Shown one piece after another: positions 35,502 through 45,843 of a stretch of 64,000 nucleotides of DNA (the first letter of the stretch is position 1; the number at the start of each line of letters is the position of its first letter). This stretch comes from Tunicatimonas pelagia (GTDB lineage: Bacteria > Bacteroidota > Bacteroidia > Cytophagales > Cyclobacteriaceae). Made by a program: the position numbers and the translations under genes. The notes beneath the pieces were generated by a model. It saw only the letters and a list, made by a program, of their open reading frames with translations. It searched no databases and was not told the DNA's origin. The stretch spans positions 1,054,001 to 1,118,000 of the forward strand of contig NZ_CP120683.1 of assembly GCF_030506325.1 (NCBI RefSeq), given 5' to 3'.

Positions 35502-37385
35502 CTAATCACTTTCAGGATGCTGGTCGAGCCAGTGAGCCATTAGCATAAACACCGATGGTGTCCAGCAGACTCCCGGTGCCTGAAGCCCTTCCCCCGTCCT
35601 GGCGTTATAGTTCTCGTAAAAACCGGGGGCATTTTGGCACGTAGTACAGTAGCGCTTGGCAATGTCGCGGGCTAGATGAGTCTCGCCCAGATCCAGCAAA
35701 CTAACGAATAGCTGATAGTTAGGTGGAGCCCAAATAGGACCACGCCAGTAGCCGTCATCCTCGTATTGTTCGCTGGTAATCGCTTCGGAAGCCAGTCCGT
35801 GGGCGGTTAGGTAAGAGCCATCCGGTTGCAAGTCCTGAAGCATGCGCTGACGTATCTTCTCAGGTAACCGTTGGCCTAGCATTAGCGGCATATAGTTGAC
35901 CAGCGACTGCGAATTAACTGGCTCTCCGGTAGCGGCCAATCGCGACACAAATTGCTCGCCGTTCCAGAGTTGCTCAATTAGTGCATTAAGCTGCTGGTCG
36001 GCGCGTTGCTGCCACTGCTTTGCTTCCGAAAGGCGTTCGGTCCACCGAGCAATATCAGCCAGCACTTCTTGTTGAAGTACTAAGTAGGTGGCCAAATCAG
36101 CTCCTTCCACAGGGGTTCCTCGGTCAAAGACAGTGGCATTGTCCCACCCTCCATCGTTACCGTGTTTGTAGTGGCACAGACCATTATTGTTGGAGTCGTG
36201 CTGGGCGTACCAGTAATCGGTAAACTTGCCTAAGGGTTCGTACACCTGTTCTAAGTAGGGCATGCACTTTTCTTGGCCAATAATCTTTACCAGCTGGCGA
36301 ATCGTCCAGCCGTGTACTGGTGGTTTAGTGAACCCTTGCCCCCGCAATAAATCACTTAGTGGTTCGGGCAGGGCTCCGTTTGGCAGCTGATTATCAAAAA
36401 ACACCAGCAGTTGATCCCACGCCAAATCGGGGTCAGCTAAGCTCAGCCCCATTCCGTGAAAACAGTGATCCCAAGCCCATATTTTGGTCAGCCACGAGTT
36501 TTTAGACGAGAGCACGGTGGGCCGAGTCAGGTACTCCGACGGCTGCACTTGAAAGGCGTGCAGCAGAAACCAAGCGTTGTGTGCAGCGGGTTGAAAGGCT
36601 TTGGGCACCGTCGGCATACGGTTCATCCAGTCTTCTACTTCCTGTTGCTGCTTTGCTAGCACCTGCTCTACCGTAGGCAATTCGTCTGACCAGTCGTGTA
36701 ACTGGGTAGCCTCGCGAAACGCAAAGTAGGGCTGCTCTTTTTCTGATACTCGGATAGTGTCTAGGGGAAATTGTTTTAGGGTACTCTCGCTTTCTTTCAA
36801 TCCAAAATTCAGGGTGGTTCCGTTAGGATTTTTAAAGTAGTGGTACATCCGGGCCGCCTTCGGCAGCAAGATTGTTTGGTTGTCTACTAGACTATCTCGC
36901 CAGAAGTAATTTTGCAGGGCTTTCAGCTCGATGGTGGGGCCTTCGCTGTAGAAGTAAAGCGTATCCACATCGAGGTATGTCAAGGTAACATTACCGACTT
37001 CAGTTTCCAGCGTCAGCGCCCAAGGCTGGTAGCTAATAGTGTACGTAAGTTCACGCTCATTTTTGAGTAGATAAATATCGTAGTAGGCTCCGGCCCAGTC
37101 TTCTTGCCACTTAAAGGAAACCGCCCGGTGGCGCAGGGTGCTGATCCGCAAACGGTGCGATTTCTCTCGATCCGCGTAGTTTACCTTAAGCCAAGACCCA
37201 GATTTACTGAAGGTGATTAGGTCTAAGTGGAGGTTGGGGTAGTAAGGGAACGAGTTTGAATAGGTATCTCTGGCTCCACCCGTGTTTGTGGGATTAAATA
37301 CGGTAAATGGCACCCCAGGCAAGGCCGCTACCCCAAGTGAGGTAGCAGCCGTTTTCTTTAGAAAGTGTCTGCGGTGTACAGGCAT
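35502..37385 (-). CDS. Tat-exported GH63/trehalase-like glycosidase (MGH1-type (alpha/alpha)6 barrel)
   Basis: The protein has 627 residues. A Tat-type signal with RRHFLKK and a hydrophobic run ends near VPFTVF. The N-terminal half is beta-rich. The C-terminal half has the (alpha/alpha)6 features of GH63/GH37/mannosylglycerate-hydrolase-like enzymes: WAWDHCFHGMGLSLADPDLA, NQLPNGALPEPLSD, GGWDNATVFDRGTPVEGADLA and DGYWRGPIWAPPNYQLF. Asp in GGWDN and Glu/Asp near GALPE/GADLA are candidate catalytic residues. It is the third gene of the leftward SusC-SusD operon, 15 bp from susD. It probably cleaves an alpha-glucoside or alpha-mannoside from the substrate of that SusCD pair. Confidence 0.82.
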   Translation of the reverse strand: MPVHRRHFLKKTAATSLGVAALPGVPFTVFNPTNTGGARDTYSNSFPYYPNLHLDLITFSKSGSWLKVNYADREKSHRLRISTLRHRAVSFKWQEDWAGAYYDIYLLKNERELTYTISYQPWALTLETEVGNVTLTYLDVDTLYFYSEGPTIELKALQNYFWRDSLVDNQTILLPKAARMYHYFKNPNGTTLNFGLKESESTLKQFPLDTIRVSEKEQPYFAFREATQLHDWSDELPTVEQVLAKQQQEVEDWMNRMPTVPKAFQPAAHNAWFLLHAFQVQPSEYLTRPTVLSSKNSWLTKIWAWDHCFHGMGLSLADPDLAWDQLLVFFDNQLPNGALPEPLSDLLRGQGFTKPPVHGWTIRQLVKIIGQEKCMPYLEQVYEPLGKFTDYWYAQHDSNNNGLCHYKHGNDGGWDNATVFDRGTPVEGADLATYLVLQQEVLADIARWTERLSEAKQWQQRADQQLNALIEQLWNGEQFVSRLAATGEPVNSQSLVNYMPLMLGQRLPEKIRQRMLQDLQPDGSYLTAHGLASEAITSEQYEDDGYWRGPIWAPPNYQLFVSLLDLGETHLARDIAKRYCTTCQNAPGFYENYNARTGEGLQAPGVCWTPSVFMLMAHWLDQHPESD

Positions 37386-37400
37386 ATTTTATGATAAGGA

Positions 37401-38921
37401 TTAATAGCCGTCATTTTGATTTAATGCAGTAGTTTCAACTTCGCCGTTAGGAAGCGGAAAAACAATCTCAAATGAATCAAAATCATACCCTAAGGAATTT
37501 CCCGGATTAACAGGATCACCGAAGTTATAGTCTGCTTCAGTCATGTCTAAGCGACTAGTTTTGTATAGTGCCCGCATATCGAACCACCGATGCGATTCTT
37601 CAAAGGCAAGCTCTGTTCGCCGTTCGTTAATTACCCACTGGCGGACAACATTGGGGTCAGCTTCGGCAGTGCTATAGTCAGCAGGAATCATGTTGCCGTC
37701 CTCTCCAAAGTTTCGTGCGCGTGTACGCACTTGGTTAACAAGTTCAATAGCTTCACTTAGGTTACCTCCTGACTCAACAATTGCCCAAGCCTTCATCAGC
37801 AATACATCAGCGTAACGCAAAATACGAGCATTGTTCCAAGAACCTAAGCGTTCGCTGGCATTTCCCCGGTTGACGTACTTCAGTATGTGGAAAGAAGAAT
37901 CCGCTTCGTATGATTCACTAATTCGGGGGTCAGCTTCTGCAAAGGCATCATCTAAGCCCTGTGTAGCGTAGAAACGACCGGCGGGGCCACCGGTGTTGTT
38001 ATCACCTTCAAAAAAGGCCCAAAGACCACCCAAATCGCCATTACCAGCGGTTTCATCTGCTGATAACCAGAAGTTGTTCTCGGCCACATTTCTTGAGAAC
38101 TGCACTTCAAACAATGATTCTGCATTATTTTCCTGAGCCTCATCAAAGTTTGCCCCGTAGTCTTCTACCAATGTATACCCAGTGATCCTATTAAAGGCTT
38201 CAATGGCTTGCGTGAGATCCGTCACATTGCCATCTATAATACCTCGGTAGGTCAAAATTTTGCCGAGCATTCCATTGGCAGCCCCCGCAGTAACTCGACC
38301 AAGGTCAGCTTCGGACCAATTGGGGGGTAGTAATCCTGCCGCAGTAGTTAGGTCTTCCACTGCTACGTTCAGAAGTTCCATACCCGACGAGTTGGTTTGG
38401 TTAGTGGCCTCTTCCACACCGTCAAAGGTACTTTGCGTTAACGGAGCTGTCTCAAAGAACTGCCACAGGTTGAAGTAGGTATATCCTCGTAAAAATAAGG
38501 CTTCCCCTCGATGATAACTTCTAAGTTCTTCGTCTTCGTATACTTCGCCTTGCGCTTCAATTCTCTCCAGCACTACGTTTGCCCGATTGATTAGCTCGTA
38601 GCTGTAGCCGTAATAATCTACGACAGATCTGTTAGTTGTCTGAATATCAACAAAATTATTCAGCGAATTATTTTGCTTCATTGTGGCATTATCATCAGGT
38701 AGCAACCACATTCCGTGTATCCAACCGCCGTTACCGTTAAAGGCATAGAAGTTTTGAAGCTTCTGATAGATTCCAAAAACCGAAGCCTGGAATTCTTCTT
38801 GATTTTGGTAGTACTCATCACTGGAGGGTTCAGGCGGCAGTAGACTCACGGCATCTTCGCCACAGCTATTACTGATAGCCACAAATACACCTATCGTCAA
38901 AATTCTTTTTATAAATCTCAT
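37401..38921 (-). CDS. SusD/RagB-type surface glycan-binding lipoprotein
   Basis: The protein has 506 residues with a lipobox Cys at residue 20 (ISNSC). SusD signatures include YHRGEALFLRGYTYFNLWQFF, ILRYADVLLMKAWAIVESGGN, LVNQVRTRARNF and WVINERRTELAFEESHRWFDMRALYK. It ends in NQNDGY, similar to the end of the other SusD proteins here. It sits 9 bp downstream of the STN-SusC gene in the operon controlled by the ECF sigma/FecR pair. Confidence 0.95.
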   Translation of the reverse strand: MRFIKRILTIGVFVAISNSCGEDAVSLLPPEPSSDEYYQNQEEFQASVFGIYQKLQNFYAFNGNGGWIHGMWLLPDDNATMKQNNSLNNFVDIQTTNRSVVDYYGYSYELINRANVVLERIEAQGEVYEDEELRSYHRGEALFLRGYTYFNLWQFFETAPLTQSTFDGVEEATNQTNSSGMELLNVAVEDLTTAAGLLPPNWSEADLGRVTAGAANGMLGKILTYRGIIDGNVTDLTQAIEAFNRITGYTLVEDYGANFDEAQENNAESLFEVQFSRNVAENNFWLSADETAGNGDLGGLWAFFEGDNNTGGPAGRFYATQGLDDAFAEADPRISESYEADSSFHILKYVNRGNASERLGSWNNARILRYADVLLMKAWAIVESGGNLSEAIELVNQVRTRARNFGEDGNMIPADYSTAEADPNVVRQWVINERRTELAFEESHRWFDMRALYKTSRLDMTEADYNFGDPVNPGNSLGYDFDSFEIVFPLPNGEVETTALNQNDGY

Positions 38922-38930
38922 AATTATTAT

Positions 38931-41900
38931 TTAAAACGATGCGTTGATTCCTACTAAAAACGTGCGGGGGGGTGGGTTTCTATCATTCTCAGGGTCTACC
39001 CCACTATAGTCGCTAATAACGAACAAGTTATCCAAGCCAGCGTATACCCGAAGGGTAGAAAATCCGATCTTCTCCAGCGAAGTTGGCTGCACATTATAGC
39101 CCAGCCGAATATTTTGTAGCCGCAAAAATCCGGCGTCTTCTACCCAACGATCGGATATTCGGTTGTTTCCGGCAGGATCGCTAAAAGCAGCCCGGGGCAT
39201 ACTATTAGAAGGATTGCTGGGTGTCCACCGACCCAGTACTGTTGTTAGCTGATTGTGCTCATTAGTCATGGCTTCAGCTGATTGGCGGATGCTATTTACG
39301 CGTTGAACATCTCCTACACCTCTAAAGAAAATGCTAAGATCGAAGTTACGATAGTTCGCACCGATGTTAAACCCGTAGTAATAACCGGCCACCGTCTTTC
39401 CCAGAAATGTTCGGTCAGCTTCGTTAAGCAAACCGTCAGGCGTTCCTTGAGTAATCGTACCATCACTATTAGAGGTATTGATATTCTGGAACCGAACGTC
39501 ACCCGGAGCAATAGGACGAGGATCAACGTACTGCTGATTATCTTCTTCTACGTCTCCTTGGTTCTGGTAAATGCCATTTGTTTTGTAGCCGAAGATATAG
39601 CGAAAAGATTGTCCCTCTTCAACCCGTTCGCTGCCTTCAGTAAGCGGAATTCCCTCATAGCGCCTGATTACCTCATTGTTTACGGTGGTTAAGTTTCCGC
39701 CTACTGTTAGCATCAAATCATTGATTTTTTTATTGATACTAAAGTCAAGCTCAATTCCTTGGTTGACCATCTCACCAATATTAAGAGGAATATCCTGACT
39801 TACCCCAGTTAGTTGAGGAAGTTGTACATCCTGAAGAATATCTTCGGTACGACGATGATAATATTCAGCCCCTAAAGTCAGAAGGTTATCAAACAAGACG
39901 CTCTCAAAGCCAATAGAGGTAGTGGTGGTGGCCTCCCAGGTCAGATTCTCAATTGGAAAGTTAGAGATAAAAGACGCTCGGTTGAGATTACCCCGACTGT
40001 CGCCATTGCTGGAACCCGTGCTATAGAAAGGATTAGCACTTACTACGGCTATGTAGGAGAACGGTCTAACGTTTTGATTACCCAATTGTCCCCATCCTCC
40101 GCGCAGCTTTAGGTCAGTGATAAAATTAGCATTACTCATGAAAGGTTCAGCGGATAAGCGCCAAGCAGCAGAGATTGAGGGAAACGTTCCCCAGCGGTTC
40201 TCTTCGCTAAAGTTGGAAGAAGCATCCCGGCGAACAGCGGCATCGAGATAGTACTTTGACTGGTAGTTATAGCTCAGGCGACCCACGTAACCTACTAATC
40301 CTGACTCATCGCGCCATCCTAAAACCTGAATATCGTCTCCGGCTTGTACGTATTGAAACTCTTCTCTACGGCTATCGTTGGGAAGATTTTGGTTTCTGGC
40401 TGCTGAGCCTTCGGCTAGAATTTTTTGCTCCGAGGCATTCAGTAATATATCGATATTATGATCACCGAACGAGCGATTGTAGTTGACCGTTACTTCCGCT
40501 AGTAAGTTCTTGTTACGAGAATTACGTTCTTCGTACGAATCTCCAACGGTTTCACCACCCGTTCGGAAGAAGCGTCGGTCAAAATCGATATACTGATAGC
40601 GACTCTGCTGGTACCAGTCGTAGCTAAGACTTCCTCGTATCCTCAATCCCTCGAGCGGTTTGATTTCTACGTAACCAGATCCTAGAAACCGCCAGTACTC
40701 GTAGGAGAACTCTTGGTTTCTAGCTCTTCCAATAGGGTTAGCAGCAGTTTGAGTACCATAAAATACGCCATCGCTACTGCCGTCGCCAATGGGAGCGGGT
40801 GATCCGTCTTCCAACAACAGAGGCTGCCAAGCTGGCGCAATTGCCATGTTCCGCAGATCATCCGATCGGTTTTCGAGAACATCCAAGTAGGCCAAGCGGG
40901 CCGTCTGACCAATGGTAAGCCAAGATTTTAGCTCGTGATCTGAGTTCAAAGTAACCGTATACCGGTCTGTTTCCTCAAAGTTCAGCGTACCTTCTTCGTT
41001 AGAATAAGCTACCGCGGCATAGTAGTTGGAAAACTCATTACCACCCGAAACATTCATACTATAATTTTGAGTAACCGCATTGTCATTGATCAATGCTCCT
41101 TGCCAATCTGAAGTAGGGGAATTACCCAGAAAGTTGTTGCTGCCAGGGGTTAAATAATCTGGTAACGGTTGGTCTACATTATTGTAAGCATCTGTTACCA
41201 GCGATAATTGCTGCTGAGTATTCAAGACATCGTAGGTATCAATTAGATTTTTCACCCCGTAGGATGCTTGAAATGATACTTTCGGTTTACCTAACGATCC
41301 CGATTTGGTAGTGATCAGAATTACCCCATTAGCCGCTCGAGAACCATAAATTGCCGCCGCCGAGGCATCTTTCAATACCGAGATAGACTCAATATCGGCT
41401 GGGTTGATCATGTTCATAATGTTGACAGGACCCCGAAAATCTTGTGCTCTGTCTGCTGAAGTTGTAGCGGAAATGCCGCTGGCACCAAACTCGGTAATAG
41501 GTACTCCGTCAATCACAAACAATGGATCATTGTTGTTGAACGAACTAATCCCTCGGATTCTAATTTCAGGCCTTGCATTAGGGTCGCCACCCGGATTGGA
41601 AACAAATACACCTGGCATTCGCCCTTGCATAGCTATCTCAGGAGTCAGACTTTGGGTTTCTTGAATAGCCTTTTCATCAATAGTAGAAATAGCACCAGTA
41701 AGATCCTTTTTCTCACGCGTACCGTAGCCAATCACAACGACTTCCTGTAGACTCTGTATATTGGGGGCGAGCGCAATATCAATTACAGTTTGGCTACCTA
41801 TGGCCACCTCTTCTGCCTCATAGCCTACTGAGGAAAACACCAGGATTTCGGTATCATCAGACACTGTAATTTGGTAATTACCTTCTACATCGGTGACCGT

Positions 41901-42461
41901 CCCGACAGTAGTACCTTTTGCTATAATATTAACTCCGGGAAGGGCAGTGTCGTCAGTTAGATCGGTAACCCGACCAGTAATAGTTTTTTCAATGTAGCGC
42001 ATTTGGCTATCTACCCGCCCTACCTGTGGTGCCGTAAGCATACTCATGGAAGTCGCATCTACTTTTTGGTAGAATTGAGGAGTGTTTTTTTCTACCTTTC
42101 TAATCCTCTGTCTCTCGTCCTGCACTGACCTAATGATGTACACATCAGGATTAACTTCCCGATAGGTAAGCGCTAAAGGCTTCAGTAATTTTTTTAGAGA
42201 GTTTGGCAAATCTCCCTCAACAACTTGGTTAGCATTTACCACCTTATCTCCTACGCTTTTATCACTAAATAAGATACTTACCTGATACATATCCTCGAAG
42301 GACAAAAGCACCTGCTTTAGTGGTTGAAGGTTTTCTGGCTGATTGGTAGTTCTGGGTTGGCTACCTTGGTAGGCCAACTGCTGAGCGAATACCACATAGC
42401 TACTTAGCAGGAAACCGCCTGCAAGCAACCATCGCGTCATTTTTTGTAGTTTATTTTGCAT
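38931..42461 (-). CDS. STN-type SusC TonB-dependent receptor (signalling and transport)
   Basis: The protein has 1176 residues. It has a signal peptide and then an STN (secretin/TonB short N-terminal) domain at residues about 45-110 (QVLLSFEDMYQVSILFSDKS; PNSLKKLLKPLALTYREV). A carboxypeptidase-regulatory-like domain follows (LPGVNIIAKGTTVGTVTDVEG), then a plug with EVVVIGYGTREKKDLTGAIS and AAIYGSRAANGVILITTKSG, and a barrel ending in GINASF. The STN domain distinguishes it from the two other SusC proteins in the window. In Bacteroidota such receptors contact a FecR anti-sigma factor, so ligand binding releases the ECF sigma factor encoded upstream. Importer and sensor functions are therefore combined. 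Confidence 0.95.
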   Translation of the reverse strand: MQNKLQKMTRWLLAGGFLLSSYVVFAQQLAYQGSQPRTTNQPENLQPLKQVLLSFEDMYQVSILFSDKSVGDKVVNANQVVEGDLPNSLKKLLKPLALTYREVNPDVYIIRSVQDERQRIRKVEKNTPQFYQKVDATSMSMLTAPQVGRVDSQMRYIEKTITGRVTDLTDDTALPGVNIIAKGTTVGTVTDVEGNYQITVSDDTEILVFSSVGYEAEEVAIGSQTVIDIALAPNIQSLQEVVVIGYGTREKKDLTGAISTIDEKAIQETQSLTPEIAMQGRMPGVFVSNPGGDPNARPEIRIRGISSFNNNDPLFVIDGVPITEFGASGISATTSADRAQDFRGPVNIMNMINPADIESISVLKDASAAAIYGSRAANGVILITTKSGSLGKPKVSFQASYGVKNLIDTYDVLNTQQQLSLVTDAYNNVDQPLPDYLTPGSNNFLGNSPTSDWQGALINDNAVTQNYSMNVSGGNEFSNYYAAVAYSNEEGTLNFEETDRYTVTLNSDHELKSWLTIGQTARLAYLDVLENRSDDLRNMAIAPAWQPLLLEDGSPAPIGDGSSDGVFYGTQTAANPIGRARNQEFSYEYWRFLGSGYVEIKPLEGLRIRGSLSYDWYQQSRYQYIDFDRRFFRTGGETVGDSYEERNSRNKNLLAEVTVNYNRSFGDHNIDILLNASEQKILAEGSAARNQNLPNDSRREEFQYVQAGDDIQVLGWRDESGLVGYVGRLSYNYQSKYYLDAAVRRDASSNFSEENRWGTFPSISAAWRLSAEPFMSNANFITDLKLRGGWGQLGNQNVRPFSYIAVVSANPFYSTGSSNGDSRGNLNRASFISNFPIENLTWEATTTTSIGFESVLFDNLLTLGAEYYHRRTEDILQDVQLPQLTGVSQDIPLNIGEMVNQGIELDFSINKKINDLMLTVGGNLTTVNNEVIRRYEGIPLTEGSERVEEGQSFRYIFGYKTNGIYQNQGDVEEDNQQYVDPRPIAPGDVRFQNINTSNSDGTITQGTPDGLLNEADRTFLGKTVAGYYYGFNIGANYRNFDLSIFFRGVGDVQRVNSIRQSAEAMTNEHNQLTTVLGRWTPSNPSNSMPRAAFSDPAGNNRISDRWVEDAGFLRLQNIRLGYNVQPTSLEKIGFSTLRVYAGLDNLFVISDYSGVDPENDRNPPPRTFLVGINASF

Positions 42462-42503
42462 AAAGGGTTGTTAAAAATGAATTATTAGTGTTATCAAAAT
42501 GCA

Positions 42504-43514
42504 TTATTCTAGAACTACTTGATTATCCTTGCGCCTTAATGTCGCTTCAGTAGATTCGGCTAACAGCAGCAAGAAAACATCGATGTTTTCGGTAGGAAAT
42601 GTGCCGTATACCCTGGTAGAAGCCAGTGAAGTATCTGCAAATACGATATGTAATCCGTAGGTATCTCGCAACATCTCCGCTATCTCCTCAACGGGCATAC
42701 CGTTACAAATCAGTTTATTTTCTTTCCAGGCAGAATGCACTTTCGGATCAACCATACGCTGCACCACCTCTTGCTTTTCTAAGTCGACTTCTACTAAATC
42801 GCCTGGCTTCATCATAATGCTATCGCGGGCTATATTCACTTTTACCTTTCCGGAGTTAAGTACTACTTGCGTGATATCGTCTCGGCTTCGGACATTAAAT
42901 TCCGTTCCTAGTACCTCCACATCAGCATCGGCAGTATGTACGATGAATTTACGCAAAGCAGTATCAGAAATTGATGGATTACCTATTTCTTTACGTACTC
43001 TAAAGAAAGCTTCTCCCTCCAACCATAACTCCCGTATTTCGTGCTCGAATCCACCATCAGGCAGCCTTAAAGACGAATTGGCATTCAGTATAACTATGGA
43101 GCTATCGGGTAAAGTAACCACTTGCTGTTCCCCGTAGGTGGTAGTATAATAAAGCTGGTTGCTATGGCTTGACTGCCATACCAGTAAAGCGACTGTGGTA
43201 ACTATTAGCAATGCTATAGCTGCGGCCCAGCGAAGATAGGTTGACCGGTACAACGAATGAGAATTTGAAGGAGTCGCCGTAACGTTTTGAATTTGATTCC
43301 AAATTTGCGTTCGATCTGATTGGGGTAGTTGGTACCGAACTACTGGGATTGAAGTGACAATCTGACGGGCCTGTGCTATTACTTTTGCTTTGTCAGGATG
43401 CTGTTGTTGCCAGTTGTACCAGAACTGTTCGCTTGTCGTGTCGGGGCGCAGCACCCAACGCCGAAAGTAAGTATCATCAACAAAATCTTCTACGTCGAAG
43501 TTAGTATAGTCCAT
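42504..43514 (-). CDS. FecR-family anti-sigma factor / sensor
   Basis: The protein has 336 residues. A cytoplasmic N-terminal segment binds sigma. One membrane helix lies at residues about 92-109 (WAAAIALLIVTTVALLVW). The periplasmic FecR domain follows (TYGEQQVVTLPDSSIVILNANSSLRLP; ELWLEGEAFFRV; VEVLGTEFNVRS), and the C-terminus matches DUF4974 (ICNGMPVEEIAEMLRDTYGLHIVF), which docks to the STN domain. The gene is 42 bp upstream of STN-susC and follows the ECF sigma gene. It would hold the sigma factor inactive until the SusC receptor senses its glycan. Confidence 0.95.
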   Translation of the reverse strand: MDYTNFDVEDFVDDTYFRRWVLRPDTTSEQFWYNWQQQHPDKAKVIAQARQIVTSIPVVRYQLPQSDRTQIWNQIQNVTATPSNSHSLYRSTYLRWAAAIALLIVTTVALLVWQSSHSNQLYYTTTYGEQQVVTLPDSSIVILNANSSLRLPDGGFEHEIRELWLEGEAFFRVRKEIGNPSISDTALRKFIVHTADADVEVLGTEFNVRSRDDITQVVLNSGKVKVNIARDSIMMKPGDLVEVDLEKQEVVQRMVDPKVHSAWKENKLICNGMPVEEIAEMLRDTYGLHIVFADTSLASTRVYGTFPTENIDVFLLLLAESTEATLRRKDNQVVLE

Positions 43515-43709
43515 AAATAATGTACTGTTAATTGAAAGGGGAGGAAACAGAAAAATTCTATCCTTTGCACAAGAAGTTTTTCGCTTTTTTTTACTTATCG
43601 CAATGAAGAGGTCATTCTATTGCTAAAACTTGTATTGCACAGCCCTTTTATGCTAATATTTTTATCGGCAGTACTTACAAATCAGTTCGCTAAGATGCAT
43701 GGAGAGTAA

Positions 43710-44333
43710 TTAGATAGAAGTGGATTGGCAGAGTAGGCAGGTTGCAATAAGGCGAAGAATTGCCTGCAATGTAGGATGTTGTTCCAGGTGCCGCTTCATG
43801 GCTTTTATTGCTTTCCAGGTGAGAGTGTATACTGAATCAATAGAAATGCCCATCAGATAAGCTACCTCCTGGTGCGATAGATTTTCGTAAAAAAGTAAGT
43901 ATACTACTTCACGTTGCCGTTTAGATAGCTGTTTTATAGTAGCTACTAACACTTGTTTCCGCTCAGTATTCGCTTCTTGTTGTATTCTAAAATATTCTTG
44001 GGGATAGATAATTTGAGCGTTCTCATCGCTAAATTCATCAATGCTATTTCGCTGATGAGTAAGTTTTTTGACAATTATTCGGCGGAGTGCTTTAAATAAA
44101 TAAAATCGTAAGGAATGAACAGCGGATAAATGTTCTTTTCTTTTCCACAAATCGATAAATAGATCTTGGATGCTATCTTTTACAAGCTCGTTATCAGAGG
44201 TAATGTGTCGCCCATAGCTGTACAGTTCTTCACTGTACCACTCATATATAGTAGAAAAGGCTTGATGCGATCCATTAGCAAAATCCTCCCATAAGTCACG
44301 ATCTTCTTCATTTCTCAAGTGTTTAGATAACAT
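43710..44333 (-). CDS. ECF RNA polymerase sigma factor (FecI-like)
   Basis: The protein has 207 residues. Sigma region 2 lies in YGRHITSDNELVKDSIQDLFIDLWKRKEHL. Region 4 lies in LSKRQREVVYLLFYENLSHQEVAYLMGISIDSVYTLTWKAIKAMKR. It starts the leftward signalling operon and is separated from FecR by 195 bp of AT-rich sequence that may hold a second promoter. Its partner anti-sigma and STN-SusC follow. A minus-strand hairpin terminator at 44581-44612 lies upstream and insulates it from transcription coming from the decayed region to the right. Confidence 0.93.
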   Translation of the reverse strand: MLSKHLRNEEDRDLWEDFANGSHQAFSTIYEWYSEELYSYGRHITSDNELVKDSIQDLFIDLWKRKEHLSAVHSLRFYLFKALRRIIVKKLTHQRNSIDEFSDENAQIIYPQEYFRIQQEANTERKQVLVATIKQLSKRQREVVYLLFYENLSHQEVAYLMGISIDSVYTLTWKAIKAMKRHLEQHPTLQAILRLIATCLLCQSTSI

Positions 44334-44580
44334 TGTGGTAGCAGATTATGTCAGACCTATTGCCATTTTTGCTATTAAAAAGAAAAATATACACCTATTT
44401 TTAAAAAATATAAAATTTCATTTCATGAAAAGCATTAGTAGTGTATTCCAAATAAAGCTGAAAAAATCAATAGAGTGGCTTCTTCTTAGGAACGATAACA
44501 CAATAAAGTACCCAGGACTGGAACAAAACAAGAAAAAAGCGACACTCACTGAAATAGGAAGAAAGGTCAAAAAACAAAAA

Positions 44581-44612
44581 CGGCTCGTCTCCAGTAAGTT
44601 AGAAACGAGCCG
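44581..44612 (-). terminator. Minus-strand Rho-independent terminator
   Basis: An 8-bp stem, CGGCTCGT/ACGAGCCG, extendable to 11 bp with one mismatch, is followed on the minus strand by TTTTTGTTTTTT (44569-44580). It stops leftward transcription just before the ECF sigma operon. The only leftward coding signal ahead of it is the pseudogene at 45002-45720, so it may be the old terminator of that gene. Confidence 0.7.
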
Positions 44613-45001
44613 AGGTCTAAAAGCAGAGAGTGAGGCTCTGTAACATTAATTTCAACTTACTGTATTTCAATTACTTATAAATATAATTTGTAAAGGGTCA
44701 CCGAATAGGTCACCGATTATTTTGACATATTATCTTTAAGATTTTACTCTCTTATATTGTTTAACATAATCAAACTAAACCTAGCTTCTGTAACATTTGG
44801 GCACTCCTGGTTGTTTATGAAACTCAATATGCGTTGCTTAAATAAACATAGATAAATTACATAGCAATATAAACAGTCAAAAACGGGTATTTGGCAGAAT
44901 AGCGAGGAGTGTAAAAAAACCACCATTTTAATTACGGACAGCTAGTCACGGACGGCTAGTCTTTGCAAAACAGTGGACCTGGTACCAAACAAAAAAATAG
45001 A
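44613..45001. other. AT-rich non-coding stretch
   Basis: I see no gene here. The sequence is AT-rich, has stops in all frames at short intervals, and includes a short direct repeat, GGTCACCGA, at about 44697 and 44708. An open frame of about 100 codons at 44335-44643 on the plus strand has no family resemblance and lies over the terminator, so I do not call it. Confidence 0.5.
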
Positions 45002-45720
45002 TTAGTGGACGTGCTCAATATACTTGAATTTAATATAGCGTTCTGTAACGTCTTTCACTTCATCGAAAGAACTAGGCGGTTCAATAAGCAAAGAGTAGTT
45101 AAGATCGTTACGTAAATTCTCTATTTCATCGACTACTGCATGGATTAGGTCTCATAGTAACGTTTTGGCCACCAGCACTCGCCATCAAAGAACGCCTTAT
45201 CATCAGGAGTGATCTGTTTAGCATAAGCTTTGTATCTCTGATCTGAAAATTCTTTAATGTCTTGTGCTGATAGCTGATGCACATTAACATTACACAGTTT
45301 GATATAGTAGTCACCACCCGGCTATCTATCCAGACTGAGCCAAAAAACGCTGCTCGGGGGTAATGTTCGTTAAGAAAAACGAGGTTTTTGCACTAAATGC
45401 AGCTAAAGTTTAGGTAGGCGAAGCAAAAAAAGATAGCTGACGTTCTGTCCTTCTACCCATTTTTGCGTCCAATTTATCCTTCTTAACATGGCTTTTGCAA
45501 GTGTTTTAGGAGCACAAAGATCACCCTGATAGGCACTAGCGCCAGTACCTACTGCTAAAGGAATAAATCTTCTTCAAACGATACATTTTGACCAACAACC
45601 GCCCACACTAACCCCATAAAGGCTTCTAATAAGACGACGTACTACGATTCCGTCACGATGTGATCAAGACAGAACGTTTCGTATTTATCGCTTAACGTTT
45701 ACTGCATCATGTAATCCTAG
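45002..45720 (-). pseudogene. Multiply frameshifted, unrecognised coding remnant
   Basis: Read leftward, coding-like peptide segments follow one another across frameshifts and stops. First comes VVLLEAFMGLVWAVVGQNVS, then GTGASAYQGDLCAPKTLAKA and RRINWTQKWVEGQNVSYL. Next are HYPRAAFFGSVWIDSRVV, then GDYYIKLCNVNVHQLSAQDI with DDKAFFDGECWWPKRYYET and a stop. After a frameshift comes VVDEIENLRNDLNYSLLIEP, ending RYIKFKYIEHVH with a stop at 45002. The composition (Trp, Tyr, paired charges) is unlike random translation, and the order is colinear, so this looks like one eroded gene. I do not recognise the family. It ends before the minus-strand terminator at 44581-44612. Confidence 0.5.
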
Positions 45721-45843
45721 AGGAACTACCTTTCCTGTTCGTATTCTTGGCAGCCTATTACCTTACAGACACCCAAGTGATTTTATATAAATTATTATAT
45801 TTTTTATGTTATTAATACTAAATAATTTTGGCAATCACATTGA

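Noticed and set aside
44335-44643. A 102-codon plus-strand frame next to the ECF sigma gene
   Set aside because: Lys-rich low-complexity composition, no family resemblance, AT-rich background, and it covers a minus-strand terminator.
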